NCBI GenBank assembly: GCA_963785425.1
Contig: CAWAVG010000004.1
Span: 992,001-1,056,000 of the forward strand
DNA: 64,000 nucleotides
Source: RYN-133 sp963785425
Lineage (GTDB): Bacteria; Actinomycetota; Actinomycetes; Mycobacteriales; Jatrophihabitantaceae
Reading direction: 5' to 3'
Positions 32,487 to 40,812 of this stretch are shown piece after piece; the first letter of the stretch is position 1; every line of letters starts with the position of its first letter. The notes below the pieces were generated by a model. It did no database searches. It saw only the letters and a list, made by a program, of their open reading frames with translations, and was not told the DNA's origin. The position numbers and the translations under genes were made by a program.

Positions 32487-33179
32487 TCAGCCGGGCTCGA
32501 TCGGGTCGATGCTGAGCGAGCAGCCGCGCAACTGCATCGGCACACTGCGCGCCGCGTGGGTGTCCGGCGCGACCTCGACCACGTGGTCGGAGATCGGCGC
32601 CTGGCAGGTCGTGACCGCGGTCAGCTGCGTCTGCGCCGACTTGCCGGGACGCACGAGGATCGTGTGCACCGGCCCACGATTCTCCGTCGCCGGCTTACCG
32701 AGTTCGCGTCCCTTGAAGTGGAGTTGCGCGAAGGGATAGCCGCGCAGCGTGCACGCCGTCGGGGACCTGTTGGTGTAGAGCAGGCCCGCGATCTCCTGGC
32801 CCTGGAACGCGCCGCCGCGCACGCCGGTGACGGTGAGCTGATCCGCCGTGCACGGCTGCGGGCCGGACGGCGGCGGCGGCGCTGTTGTCGACGGCGGAGC
32901 CGAACTCGAGGTTGCCGAGTGCGTCGGTCGCGGTGAATGCGTCCGGGTGCGAGTCGGGCGCGGTGACGACGATGTCGACGATGTCGACGTCGGCGCTGTC
33001 GACGAGCTCACCGGCGACGAGGCGGCCGAAGTCGACGGCACGACAGTCGACGGCACGACAGTCGACGCGGACGGCGAGCGCACCGGCGTGGACGCGCCCG
33101 TACCGCCGACCGACGACGTACACGACGCCGCGACGAGCGCGGCACCGGCGAGCGCAGCCGCGAGCAGCCAGCGTCTCAA
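32487..33179 (-). CDS. DUF4232 lipoprotein
   Basis: A 230-residue predicted lipoprotein. A signal segment LLAAALAGAALVA leads to a lipobox cysteine in AASC, then a low-complexity Ser/Thr/Pro linker of about 80 residues, then a DUF4232 domain (from about CTADQLTVTGV to CSLSIDPI) with three paired-looking cysteines. The likely start is a TTG at 33179 that overlaps the stop of the upstream five-repeat protein (TTGA), suggesting translational coupling. Function unknown. Confidence 0.75.
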   Translation of the reverse strand: MRRWLLAAALAGAALVAASCTSSVGGTGASTPVRSPSASTVVPSTVVPSTSAASSPVSSSTAPTSTSSTSSSPRPTRTRTHSPRPTHSATSSSAPPSTTAPPPPSGPQPCTADQLTVTGVRGGAFQGQEIAGLLYTNRSPTACTLRGYPFAQLHFKGRELGKPATENRGPVHTILVRPGKSAQTQLTAVTTCQAPISDHVVEVAPDTHAARSVPMQLRGCSLSIDPIEPG

Positions 33180-35986
33180 CTGTCGATCCGCAGGTCGGTC
33201 GAGTACGGCAGGCTGTTCGGGCGCAGCGCCGGCTCCGCACGCAACTGCGACCACATCGCGCGCCACGCGGAGTTGCCGGTGAGGCTTCCGCAGGAGCCCG
33301 CCTGCCGGCACGCAGTCCATTCGGTCAACGCCCCGCCGAAGTTGATGCGCGGATGGTGCGCACGCACGCCGGTCAGCGAGATGTAGCGCCACTGCGCAGC
33401 CATCGTGGTGTTGTAGATCTGCGGAAGGTTGATCATCCGGATCGGGTACGCGCCGGCCGTCAGGTAGTACAGGTCCGCCATCGACCAGCCGTTGTTGCAC
33501 GAGCCGCCCGAGTAGCTCCACGCGCACCCGTCCGCCGAACCGGTGAACACGAAGGGTGCGCTGCTCGCGCGCAGGTAGCCCTGCAGCCACGATTTCGTCG
33601 CGGAATACCCGGCGCGGAAACCAGGCTCCATGTCGTCGGACCCGGCGATCGTGATCCCCGGGTAGCGGCGCGCGTAGGCCTGCACCGGGTTGATGACGTT
33701 CCTGGCGAAGCTGACTCCGCTCGAATTCGACACGTCGATGTCGTTGTTCGTGGCGATCGCGATGGTCACCGGTGCGCTGGGACGCTGCTGGCCGGCGTAT
33801 CCGGCGACGTACGACTGCAGGTTCTTCACCATGTCGCTGTACGACACGTACCGGATGCCGGCGCTGAGGATGACCCCGTGCCGCGATTCGTCCTGCCCGC
33901 CCACGGCGAGCACGATCAGGTACCCGTGCCCGGACGGGTTGCTGCGCGCGTCGGACGCACCCTCGGAGTGCATCGCCGACAGGTCCCACCGCGATGCGCC
34001 GGTGATGTTGCGGATGTAGCGGCTCGTCGAGATCGGCGCGGGCGAGGTCTGCGGCGGCGGCGCCTTCTGCGTGCGCACCGCCGCCGACACCGCGGCGGCC
34101 GAAGCTCCGACGATGTTCTTCGCCTGCACCGAGAACGTGTACTTCGTGCCCGCCGTCAGCCCGGTGAGCGTCGCCGAGAACACTCCCGGCGCCACCGTCA
34201 TCGACGGGCCGCTCGGCAGAGCCTTGACCACGTAGCCCGTCCAGGGCGCGCCACCGTCGCTCGGGGACTGTCGCCAGGTGATCTGCGCGCCGCCGTAGCC
34301 GCCGATGGCACTCACGCGGGACGGAGCTGCCGGGGCCGTCGGGTGTACCGCGTTCACGATCTTGCAGCCCAGCGGGACGGTCGTGCGCGATCCGCCGCCG
34401 ACGTTCACCGCGCTGACGCAGACGTTGTGCTCGCCGTCGCTCGACTGCGCGTCGATGTCGGTGACGAAACCGTGCAGCGAGCCGACGCCGGGGTGCTTGC
34501 CCGCGACGTCCGGACGGCTGACGTCGGCCCGCACCGTCGAGACGGTTCCGTCGACGCTCACCTGCACGTTGATCGGGGCGCTGGTCTCGGGGTCGATCGC
34601 CCAACCCTTCGCCACGATGTTCGACCCGCCACCGGACGCCCGGCCCACCGACTCGAACGAGCCGTACGGGTCGAGGTTCATCGTCACCGTGGTGCAGCTC
34701 GGCGCGCTGTCCGCCGAGCCGTACATCGCGTTGACCGCGATCGCGCAGAGGGTGTGCTTCCCGCTGGGCACCTTGAGCGTCGCGCGGAACATGTGCCCGG
34801 CATGGCTGCCGCCGGCGCCGTTGGCGCGCACCGATCCCGCAGTCCTTCCGTCGATCGTGGTGCGCACGCTGATCGGTGCCTTCGTGTCCGGGTCGACCGC
34901 CCAGCCGGTGAGCACTGCGTTCGAACCCTGCTGCACCGCGCCGGTCACCCCGACGCTGGGGTTCCAGTCGAAGGTGGCCGTGCGGCATCCGATCGGACGG
35001 TCCTTGCCGTACTTGCCGAGGTTGCGCGCGATGACACAGAAGGTGCGCGGGCCCGGCCGCAACGCGCGTCCCGGAAGGATGATCGTTCCCGAGAAGGCGT
35101 GGCCCGGCTTGGCGCCGCCGGCGCCGTTGGCCGCCAGTCGGCCGAGCGACGTCCCGCGGGCACCGTCGACACTGACCGACGTCGCCGCTGCGGTGTCAGG
35201 GTCGACCGCGTACCCGCTGATGCTGATGCCACCCGGCACCTGACCGAGCGCGGTGATGGCGCCGGTCGGGCTGAAGTTGACGGCGAACGGGTCGTAACAC
35301 TTGGGGATGGTGTTGGCGCCCTGTCCGAGGTTGAACACCTGCAGGCACACGCGGTGGGTGCCCTCGGTGACGGGGAACGACACCGAGAAGCCGTGCATGT
35401 CGCCCGCGTTGTGGAACTTGGTGGTCAGCCCGCGGTACTGGTCCTTGGCGGCGCCGTGCGCGACCTGGTGGTGGTCCATGCGGATCGCGTACCCGATGAT
35501 CTGGTGCGGCGCGTCGAAGTCGACGGCCCAGCCGGTCGCCGTCAGCGTGCCGGGCGATTGCACGAGGCTGAAGTCGCCCTTCGGGTTGTAGTCGTAGTTG
35601 ATCGTGCGGCAGTCCAGCAAGGTGTTCTGGCTCGCGTCGGGGTAGTCCTGCGCGCGCACGCACACCCCGTGCGGTCCCGAGGTCAGCGGCACGGTGACCG
35701 AGAAGCCGCGATGCCCGTGCGTGGGGGTGGGCTGGTTCGCCGTCGCGTTCGCGACGCGCGCGTTGTCGACCCGCACGTGCACGACGGCCGGTGTCGTGGT
35801 GTCGGGGTCGGCGGCCCAACCGTCGATGACGACGTTGTAGCCGGAGCGGTGCATCGAGTAGATCCCGCCGTAGGGCAGTGCGTCCGTGCGGGCGACGGCG
35901 CGGGGGACGGCGAGCAGGCCCGTCACCGCGACGGCGACGGTGGCGAGCACGAGCGTGGTGGTGCGGGTCAGGCGCGGAGCAGGCAT
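33176..35986 (-). CDS. secreted five-repeat protein with FnIII domain and novel C-terminal domain
   Basis: A 936-residue exported protein. After a signal peptide (about 1-32) come five tandem repeats of about 100 residues (roughly 40-135, 136-238, 239-340, 341-437, 438-550). Each contains a core like GWAVDPDTxAPISV and a later C-x-x-A/V-x-N-x-G element, with one cysteine pair per repeat. A fibronectin type III-like domain follows (about 555-640), then a C-terminal domain of some 290 residues (SRYIRNITGASRWDL onward) with acidic segments NNDIDVS and GSDDMEPG that recall glycosidase-like barrels. No family is assigned. The ATG at 35986 is chosen over an upstream in-frame start because the signal peptide follows it directly. 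Confidence 0.75.
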   Translation of the reverse strand: MPAPRLTRTTTLVLATVAVAVTGLLAVPRAVARTDALPYGGIYSMHRSGYNVVIDGWAADPDTTTPAVVHVRVDNARVANATANQPTPTHGHRGFSVTVPLTSGPHGVCVRAQDYPDASQNTLLDCRTINYDYNPKGDFSLVQSPGTLTATGWAVDFDAPHQIIGYAIRMDHHQVAHGAAKDQYRGLTTKFHNAGDMHGFSVSFPVTEGTHRVCLQVFNLGQGANTIPKCYDPFAVNFSPTGAITALGQVPGGISISGYAVDPDTAAATSVSVDGARGTSLGRLAANGAGGAKPGHAFSGTIILPGRALRPGPRTFCVIARNLGKYGKDRPIGCRTATFDWNPSVGVTGAVQQGSNAVLTGWAVDPDTKAPISVRTTIDGRTAGSVRANGAGGSHAGHMFRATLKVPSGKHTLCAIAVNAMYGSADSAPSCTTVTMNLDPYGSFESVGRASGGGSNIVAKGWAIDPETSAPINVQVSVDGTVSTVRADVSRPDVAGKHPGVGSLHGFVTDIDAQSSDGEHNVCVSAVNVGGGSRTTVPLGCKIVNAVHPTAPAAPSRVSAIGGYGGAQITWRQSPSDGGAPWTGYVVKALPSGPSMTVAPGVFSATLTGLTAGTKYTFSVQAKNIVGASAAAVSAAVRTQKAPPPQTSPAPISTSRYIRNITGASRWDLSAMHSEGASDARSNPSGHGYLIVLAVGGQDESRHGVILSAGIRYVSYSDMVKNLQSYVAGYAGQQRPSAPVTIAIATNNDIDVSNSSGVSFARNVINPVQAYARRYPGITIAGSDDMEPGFRAGYSATKSWLQGYLRASSAPFVFTGSADGCAWSYSGGSCNNGWSMADLYYLTAGAYPIRMINLPQIYNTTMAAQWRYISLTGVRAHHPRINFGGALTEWTACRQAGSCGSLTGNSAWRAMWSQLRAEPALRPNSLPYSTDLRIDS

Positions 35987-36074
35987 GTGTATCGATCCAG
36001 ATGGCGTATCGCCGTCCGCGCACTCGTGGTGCCGACGACGCTCGTCTCGGACGCTGACGTGCCCCCGCGCGTCC

Positions 36075-36095
36075 GTCCCCGAATCGGTCGGGGAC
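36075..36095 (-). other. stem-loop in the leader of the five-repeat protein gene
   Basis: A perfect 8-bp stem (36075-36082 with 36088-36095) with a 5-nt loop lies about 90 bp upstream of the start at 35986. The 222-bp gap 35987-36208 also has a short AT-rich stretch (36095-36125) that could hold the promoter. I recognise no known riboswitch here. Confidence 0.5.
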
Positions 36096-36208
36096 AGCAA
36101 TGATCAAAACATCTATGTTACTGGTGTGACAAGAGGTGCCCGTGTTGCGACACGCAGACGGATCGGACTTTTGCCCCGCAACCGGTCACCCAGCGCGCCT
36201 CTCGGCGC

Positions 36209-37837
36209 TCAGGCATCCGGTAGGACGTAGTCGCCGAACCTGTCCCGCAGCGTCTTCTTCGAGAACTTCCCGACACTGGTCTTCGGTATTTCGTCGATGA
36301 ACACCACATCGTCAGGTACCTGCCACTTCCCAAGGCGTTCGGCAAGATAAGTGCGGATCTCCTCCTTGTCGGCGCTCTCGCCGTCCTTGAGCACGACGCA
36401 GGCGAGAGGACGCTCGGACCACTTCGGGTGCGGGACGGCGATCACCGCCGCCTCGGCGACCTTGGGATGGCCCATGATCTCGTTCTCGAGCGCGACCGAG
36501 CTGATCCATTCGCCGCCGCTCTTCACCAGGTCCTTCGTGCGGTCCACGAGGCGCACGTAGCCGAGGGGGCTGATCGCCGCGACGTCCCCGGTGCGCAGCC
36601 ACCCGTCCGGCGAGAACTGGTCGCCCGGTTCGTCGGTCCGGTAGTACTGCTTGGCGACCCACGGTCCCTTGCACTCGATCTCGCCGGTGGCCTCGTCGTC
36701 CCACGGCAGTTCTTCGCGCGTGTCCGAGTCGACGATGCGCAGTTCGACGCCGGGCGGGCAGATGCCGACGCCGGTACGCAGCTCGGCCTTGACCTCCTCC
36801 GGCTCGTCGGCGATCTCGGAGCGCTCGATCCACACCGTCGCCAGAGGTGAGGTCTCGGTCATGCCCCACGCCTGGGTGATCGGGATGCCGATCGCCTCGC
36901 GCCATGCTTCGGACAGCACCTTCGGCACGGCTGACCCGCCGCAGACGATCGTGCGCAGTGACGACAGATCGTGGTCCTTGAGCATCGGCACCATCCCCAT
37001 CCAGATGGTGGGGACGCCGGCCGCGACCGTGACGTGCTGCGACTCCATCAGGCCGACCAGGGTCGCCGGTGACAGATCCGGACCGGGCATGACGAACGAG
37101 GCGCCGGCCATGAACGAGGCGTACGGCAGACCCCACGCGTTCGCGTGGAACATCGGGACGACCGGCAGGATGCGGTCACGCTCCTCGAGACGGAACGTCG
37201 AGGTCGAGAGCACGGCGTTCGAGTGCAGCCACATCGAGCGGTGGCTGTAGAACACACCTTTCGGATTGCCCGTGGTGCCGGTGGTGTAGCAGATGGCGGC
37301 ACCCTGGCGTTCGTCGGTGACGCGGTCGGCGAAGTCGATCGGCTCGGCCGGGCCGACCACGTCCTCGTAGCGGACGACGCGCGAATCCTCGGGGAGGTCG
37401 ACGTCCGCGCCGTCGTCCATCACCACAACGTGTTTGACCGTGCTCAGCTCGGGAAGGTACTTGCCGAACATCCCGAGCAGCGATCGGTCGACGAAGACGA
37501 CCTCGTCCTCGGCGTGGTTGACGGTGTAGATCAGCTGGTCCGGGAAGTAGCGGATGTTGGCCGTGTGCATGACCCGGCCCGTCCCCGGGATCGCGAAGTA
37601 CAGCGCGAGGTGCCGCGCCGAGTTCCATGCGAAGGTCGCCACCCTCCCTTCGGCCGAGACACCGAGCGTGTCGAGCGCCGACCCGATCTTTCGCGCCTCG
37701 GTGGTGAGCTCGGCGAACGACGTGGTCTCCAGGCCGTTCGCGGTGTTCGTGACCACGGTCTTCGTGCCGAAGTACCGCTCGCCACGGGCGAGGATCCAGT
37801 TCGAGGTGAGCGCGACGTCCTGCATCAGTCCCAGCAT
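36209..37837 (-). CDS. long-chain fatty-acid-CoA ligase (AMP-binding family)
   Basis: An adenylate-forming acyl-CoA synthetase of 542 residues that would activate medium- or long-chain fatty acids with ATP and CoA. The P-loop motif YTTGTTGNPKG, the A5-type motif QAWGMTETSPL, the aspartate motif GWLRTGDVA and the C-terminal catalytic lysine in PKTSVGKFSKKTLR are all intact. The ATG at 37837 gives the family's usual beginning MLGLMQDV; an in-frame TTG 57 bp upstream is less likely. It follows the hydrolase gene on the same strand after 66 bp. Confidence 0.92.
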   Translation of the reverse strand: MLGLMQDVALTSNWILARGERYFGTKTVVTNTANGLETTSFAELTTEARKIGSALDTLGVSAEGRVATFAWNSARHLALYFAIPGTGRVMHTANIRYFPDQLIYTVNHAEDEVVFVDRSLLGMFGKYLPELSTVKHVVVMDDGADVDLPEDSRVVRYEDVVGPAEPIDFADRVTDERQGAAICYTTGTTGNPKGVFYSHRSMWLHSNAVLSTSTFRLEERDRILPVVPMFHANAWGLPYASFMAGASFVMPGPDLSPATLVGLMESQHVTVAAGVPTIWMGMVPMLKDHDLSSLRTIVCGGSAVPKVLSEAWREAIGIPITQAWGMTETSPLATVWIERSEIADEPEEVKAELRTGVGICPPGVELRIVDSDTREELPWDDEATGEIECKGPWVAKQYYRTDEPGDQFSPDGWLRTGDVAAISPLGYVRLVDRTKDLVKSGGEWISSVALENEIMGHPKVAEAAVIAVPHPKWSERPLACVVLKDGESADKEEIRTYLAERLGKWQVPDDVVFIDEIPKTSVGKFSKKTLRDRFGDYVLPDA

Positions 37838-37903
37838 GAGCAAACGATGGAGCAGGTCAGGCGGAAGGGCAAGAGAGACCGTCGGTGACGGCAACGTGCA
37901 CGC

Positions 37904-39103
37904 TCATGGCGAGCGGGTGATCTGATAGGCGTGCGTCGTCATCCGGTCGCCGGACAGGAACCCGGCCGCGCCGTGCAGGAACGCGTCGACGGATCCGTCG
38001 CCGGCGGTCTGGGCAGAGACCGCCGCCGGCTCGTAACTCTGCTGCAGGTCGTGGTTGGCGCCGATGCTGCCGTGTTGCTCGCTCACCCGAACGGTGGTGA
38101 CGTTGACCCGCTCGGGGTTCGGCAGGCCGTCGAGTGCCGGGACGATGTCCGCCGTGTTCTCGAGCGAGAGCAGCTGGACGTTGCCGGGCAGCTCGCCGAC
38201 GATCCCACCGACGGGCGAGCCCGCGGTCACCACGTGGGTGATGCGGAAACGCCCGGACGAGGCGGCGTCACGGGCGGCGTTGACGGCGACGATGCCGCCC
38301 TCGCTGTGGCCGACGAGCAGCACCGGGACGTCCGGACGCACGCCTGCGTCGGCGAGGGCCTCGAACACGCCGCGCTCGTAGGAGGTGTCGTGCCCGGCGA
38401 TGGACAGAATGTCGGTGCCGACGCTCGTGACGTCGGCGACCGGCGCGGGATTCCACGACTTCGTGCCAGGGATGTCGACAATGGCACGGCGCACGCCGTC
38501 GGCTCCGGTCACGAACGACACCGAGATCTCGCCGGGCCGGCCTTGGTTGCGCGCCGCCAGGTCGAGCACAAGGTCGCTCAATGCCCGCGGCGCGACCGTC
38601 GTCGTCGGGTCGTCACCCAGGTCGTGCAGTACCGGCGAGCCGTCGATGACGAACAGGCTCAGCAGGTGCGGCAGCGCGGTGACCGGTGAGAAGTCGCGCT
38701 CGGGCAGCCCGGTCAGGGACGAGATGAGTGTCGGCGGCACGACCCAGGAGCCGCTCAGCATCGTGTCGGCGAACTCGTGCAGGAACGAGTCACCGACGCC
38801 TTGTTCGGCGTCGCGGTACGCAGCGGCAGCCGCCAGCACGTTCATGGTGAGCGCAGCGGCGCACTCGCCGGCCCAGCGGAGCGCAGCGACCTGCCCCGAC
38901 AGCGTGCGCTGCACCGCCGCGATGCCCGTCGGATCGGCCGGCGCGGCGGTGACCAGCGCCCATTGCAGTGCAGGCGCCGTGGCGTCGGCGAGGGCGTCGC
39001 TCACCGCGGTCGTCGTCGTGCGCAGTGCGGCAGCCGTCGCGAGCAGGTCGTCGACGACGGCTGCGATGCCGTCGGCGCCGCCCGTGACGACGACGTCGCT
39101 CAC
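37904..39103 (-). CDS. alpha/beta hydrolase with N-terminal WXG100-like domain (candidate type VII substrate)
   Basis: A 399-residue protein with two parts. Residues 1 to about 105 are alanine-rich and helical, with W77-A-G79 and, seventeen residues on, Y96RDAE100: that is W-x-G followed by YxxxE, the pattern of type VII (ESX) export signals. The rest is an alpha/beta hydrolase with nucleophile elbow VGHSEGG (Ser267), a probable acid near ADIVPALD and a late histidine in ANHDLQQ. It therefore looks like an exported lipase or esterase. The GTG at 39103 overlaps the stop of a small WXG-like gene (GTGA), resembling esx-type bicistrons. No signal peptide is seen. No secretion machinery lies in the window. 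Confidence 0.8.
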   Translation of the reverse strand: MSDVVVTGGADGIAAVVDDLLATAAALRTTTTAVSDALADATAPALQWALVTAAPADPTGIAAVQRTLSGQVAALRWAGECAAALTMNVLAAAAAYRDAEQGVGDSFLHEFADTMLSGSWVVPPTLISSLTGLPERDFSPVTALPHLLSLFVIDGSPVLHDLGDDPTTTVAPRALSDLVLDLAARNQGRPGEISVSFVTGADGVRRAIVDIPGTKSWNPAPVADVTSVGTDILSIAGHDTSYERGVFEALADAGVRPDVPVLLVGHSEGGIVAVNAARDAASSGRFRITHVVTAGSPVGGIVGELPGNVQLLSLENTADIVPALDGLPNPERVNVTTVRVSEQHGSIGANHDLQQSYEPAAVSAQTAGDGSVDAFLHGAAGFLSGDRMTTHAYQITRSP

Positions 39104-39341
39104 CGCGGTCGCGCCACGCGGGCGGCGCAGCTGCGGATGCTGTCGGCAAGTGCTGCCGAACTGTTGCCGGTCGCAATTAGGTGCGCGCACAGCGCGTCGA
39201 GCACGGTGCGGCACCGACGCGCGGCGGGGAGTCCCAGCGCATCGCGTCGCTCTGGCGGGCGAGCGCGTGTGCACGGGAGACCAGCGCCTCGCCGTGGGCA
39301 TCGAGGGTGGTCGCCGCGCTGATGAGGGCGGTGGTGTCCAT
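39100..39341 (-). CDS. small WXG-like helical protein, one-base frameshift
   Basis: An all-helical protein of about 80 residues if one base missing from a four-base C/G run (39226-39229) is restored. It starts MDTTALISAATTLDAHGEAL, reaches MRWDS, and then continues as PAARRCRTVLDALCAHL in the next frame. The W-x-S-P-A-A turn between two helices is the layout of WXG100/ESAT-6-like proteins. Its stop overlaps the start of the hydrolase gene, so it is probably the hydrolase's folding or export partner. As read, the first frame ends early at 39177. Confidence 0.6.
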
Positions 39342-39448
39342 GCGCCGAGGGTGGCGCCTGCGACCGGTGTCGCGGGCGCGACCGCAGAGGGATGGGGACG
39401 ATGCGGGGGACAAACCTGGGCGCGTCCACAGCGTGCCGTGCGGGGTTG

Positions 39449-39465
39449 ATCACGGCGTCCGTGAT
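39449..39465. promoter_or_regulatory. dyad in the divergent WXG/hydrolase - DUF3263 intergenic region
   Basis: The perfect 7-bp half-sites ATCACGG and CCGTGAT, three bases apart, lie roughly midway between two divergent genes (39341 and 39554). Position suggests an operator serving one or both promoters. No regulator is known, and this is pattern recognition only. Confidence 0.35.
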
Positions 39466-39553
39466 TGAATGGCGGCACGGTAAATCACATGGATGGAATT
39501 CGACTACCGTCGAAGCGGTCAGTCCGTCCCCGGTGAGCAGGAGCGCGACTCGT

Positions 39554-39880
39554 ATGGCCAACGGCGATCACGCCCAGGCGGTGTCCACCAACAACGGGCA
39601 CGACGCGGACAGCGAGGGCGAATCGGCCGACGGGCTGAACCGCCGCGACCGCGACATCCTCGCCTTCGAGAGGCAGTGGTGGAAGTACGCCGGCGCGAAG
39701 GAACAGGCCATCCGTGAGCTGTTCGACATGTCGACCACGCGCTACTACCAAGTGCTCAACGCGCTGATCGACACCCCGGCGGCGCTCGCCGCCGACCCGA
39801 TGCTCGTCAAGCGGTTGCGGCGCCTGCGTGCCAGCCGTCAGCGGCAGCGATCCGCGCGCCGCCTCGGCATCGAGGTCTGA
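39554..39880 (+). CDS. DUF3263-domain protein
   Basis: A 108-residue protein whose C-terminal two thirds form the actinobacterial DUF3263 domain, a helix-turn-helix-like fold starting RDRDILAFERQWWKY and including IRELFDMSTTRYYQVLN. The N-terminus is polar and probably disordered; the C-terminus is strongly basic. In mycobacteria the equivalent (Rv0430, from memory) stands directly before virR, as here. A DNA-binding role is plausible but not shown. ATG at 39554; the frame is open upstream but without a better start. Confidence 0.85.
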   Translation: MANGDHAQAVSTNNGHDADSEGESADGLNRRDRDILAFERQWWKYAGAKEQAIRELFDMSTTRYYQVLNALIDTPAALAADPMLVKRLRRLRASRQRQRSARRLGIEV

Positions 39881-39951
39881 CCCAGCACCCCGCCTGTCCG
39901 CTCCACAGCCAGGCCCGGCAAGATGCACTGCTGACGAGGCCGACCGGAGCT

Positions 39952-40596
39952 ATGGACAACCTGCCCAACAGCGAGAACGACAGCGCGGACGACGTGACCG
40001 TCGACCCCTCGACTCGCACTCCCGCAGCCGGACGCGGTGGGGCCCGTCCGCGGGCAGGCCGGTTCGAGCGTCAGCTCGCGCGTCGCCGTCAACGCGAGCG
40101 GATCATCGGCATCCTGATCGCGGTGCTCGGTGTCGCGGTGCTCGTCGTCGCGTTCATCGCCCTGCGAAACCCGCACCACGCAGCAACCGCGGCGGGGTCG
40201 GACACACATCAGTCGACCCCGCAGTCCTCGCCGTCGGGATCGCCCTCCGTCGCCACGTCGACGACGACGTCGACCGGGACGCCCTCGTCGAGCACGCCGT
40301 CCGTGATCGGGTCGCAGCCGCTCATCGTGCTGAACCAGACCACCACGACCGACCTCGCCCACCAGGCGGCGCAGCGCTTCAAACATGCCGGGTGGCACGT
40401 GACGTCGACGCAGGAGGGATACCAGAACGACGTCATCACGACGACGGCCTATTACGACCCGGCGACGCCGGGCGCGAAGCGGGCGGCGCTCGCGCTGCAG
40501 CGCCAGTTCGCGACGATCCACCGGGTCGCCGAGCGGTTCGCGGAGTTGCCCGCCGGCCCGGTCGTGGTCGTGCTCACGACCGACTACGCAGCGTGA
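39952..40596 (+). CDS. VirR-like membrane protein with LytR C-terminal domain
   Basis: A 214-residue protein with a cytoplasmic basic N-terminus, one transmembrane helix (about 50-70, IIGILIAVLGVAVLVVAFI), a Ser/Thr-rich extracytoplasmic linker (about 78-118), and a LytR_C domain (from IVLNQTTTTDLAHQAA to the end). The mycobacterial counterpart VirR (Rv0431) helps control cell-wall integrity and vesicle release. Gene order after the DUF3263 gene supports orthology, although sequence alone only proves the domain type. Confidence 0.82.
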   Translation: MDNLPNSENDSADDVTVDPSTRTPAAGRGGARPRAGRFERQLARRRQRERIIGILIAVLGVAVLVVAFIALRNPHHAATAAGSDTHQSTPQSSPSGSPSVATSTTTSTGTPSSSTPSVIGSQPLIVLNQTTTTDLAHQAAQRFKHAGWHVTSTQEGYQNDVITTTAYYDPATPGAKRAALALQRQFATIHRVAERFAELPAGPVVVVLTTDYAA

Positions 40597-40622
40597 CGGC
40601 GCCGTCTCACGCTGTGCATAAT
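40593..40622 (+). promoter_or_regulatory. putative promoter for the SAM riboswitch-thrC transcript
   Basis: TGACGG at 40594-40599 and CATAAT at 40617-40622 are spaced 17 bp apart and would start transcription near 40629, about 33 nt before the riboswitch. It overlaps the end of the VirR-like gene. Confidence 0.4.
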
Positions 40623-40661
40623 GGTGCGTAGTTCCATGCACGCCACAACCGAATAGCACCG

Positions 40662-40793
40662 CTCATCCAGAGGGGCAGAGGGACCGGCCCGTAGAAGCCC
40701 CGGCAACCGCGTGTGAAGCAGGCTTTCGCCTGCGCCTGCACGAAGGTGCCAACTCCGGCCTGGCAGCGCAACGGCGCGCCGGGAAAGATGAGG
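40662..40793 (+). promoter_or_regulatory. SAM-I (S-box) riboswitch
   Basis: All conserved S-box elements are in order: P1 5' strand CTCATC then CAGAG, GGCAGAGGGA, GGCCC, GAAGCCCCGGCAACC, a variable P3 arm, GGTGCCAACTCC, and the closing GAAAGATGAG (P1 3' strand at 40788-40793). The 3' strand of P1 runs straight into the purine-rich AGGAGAAAGG tract upstream of thrC, so SAM binding would probably hide the ribosome binding site and turn expression off. No separate terminator hairpin is obvious between P1 and the ATG. Confidence 0.95.
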
Positions 40794-40812
40794 AGAAAGG
40801 CCTCGCTTTGTC

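Noticed and set aside
39177..39413. Separate 78-residue protein with a longer N-terminus at the WXG-like locus
   Set aside because: The natural start is the ATG at 39341, and the protein continues in the other frame after the run at 39226-39229.
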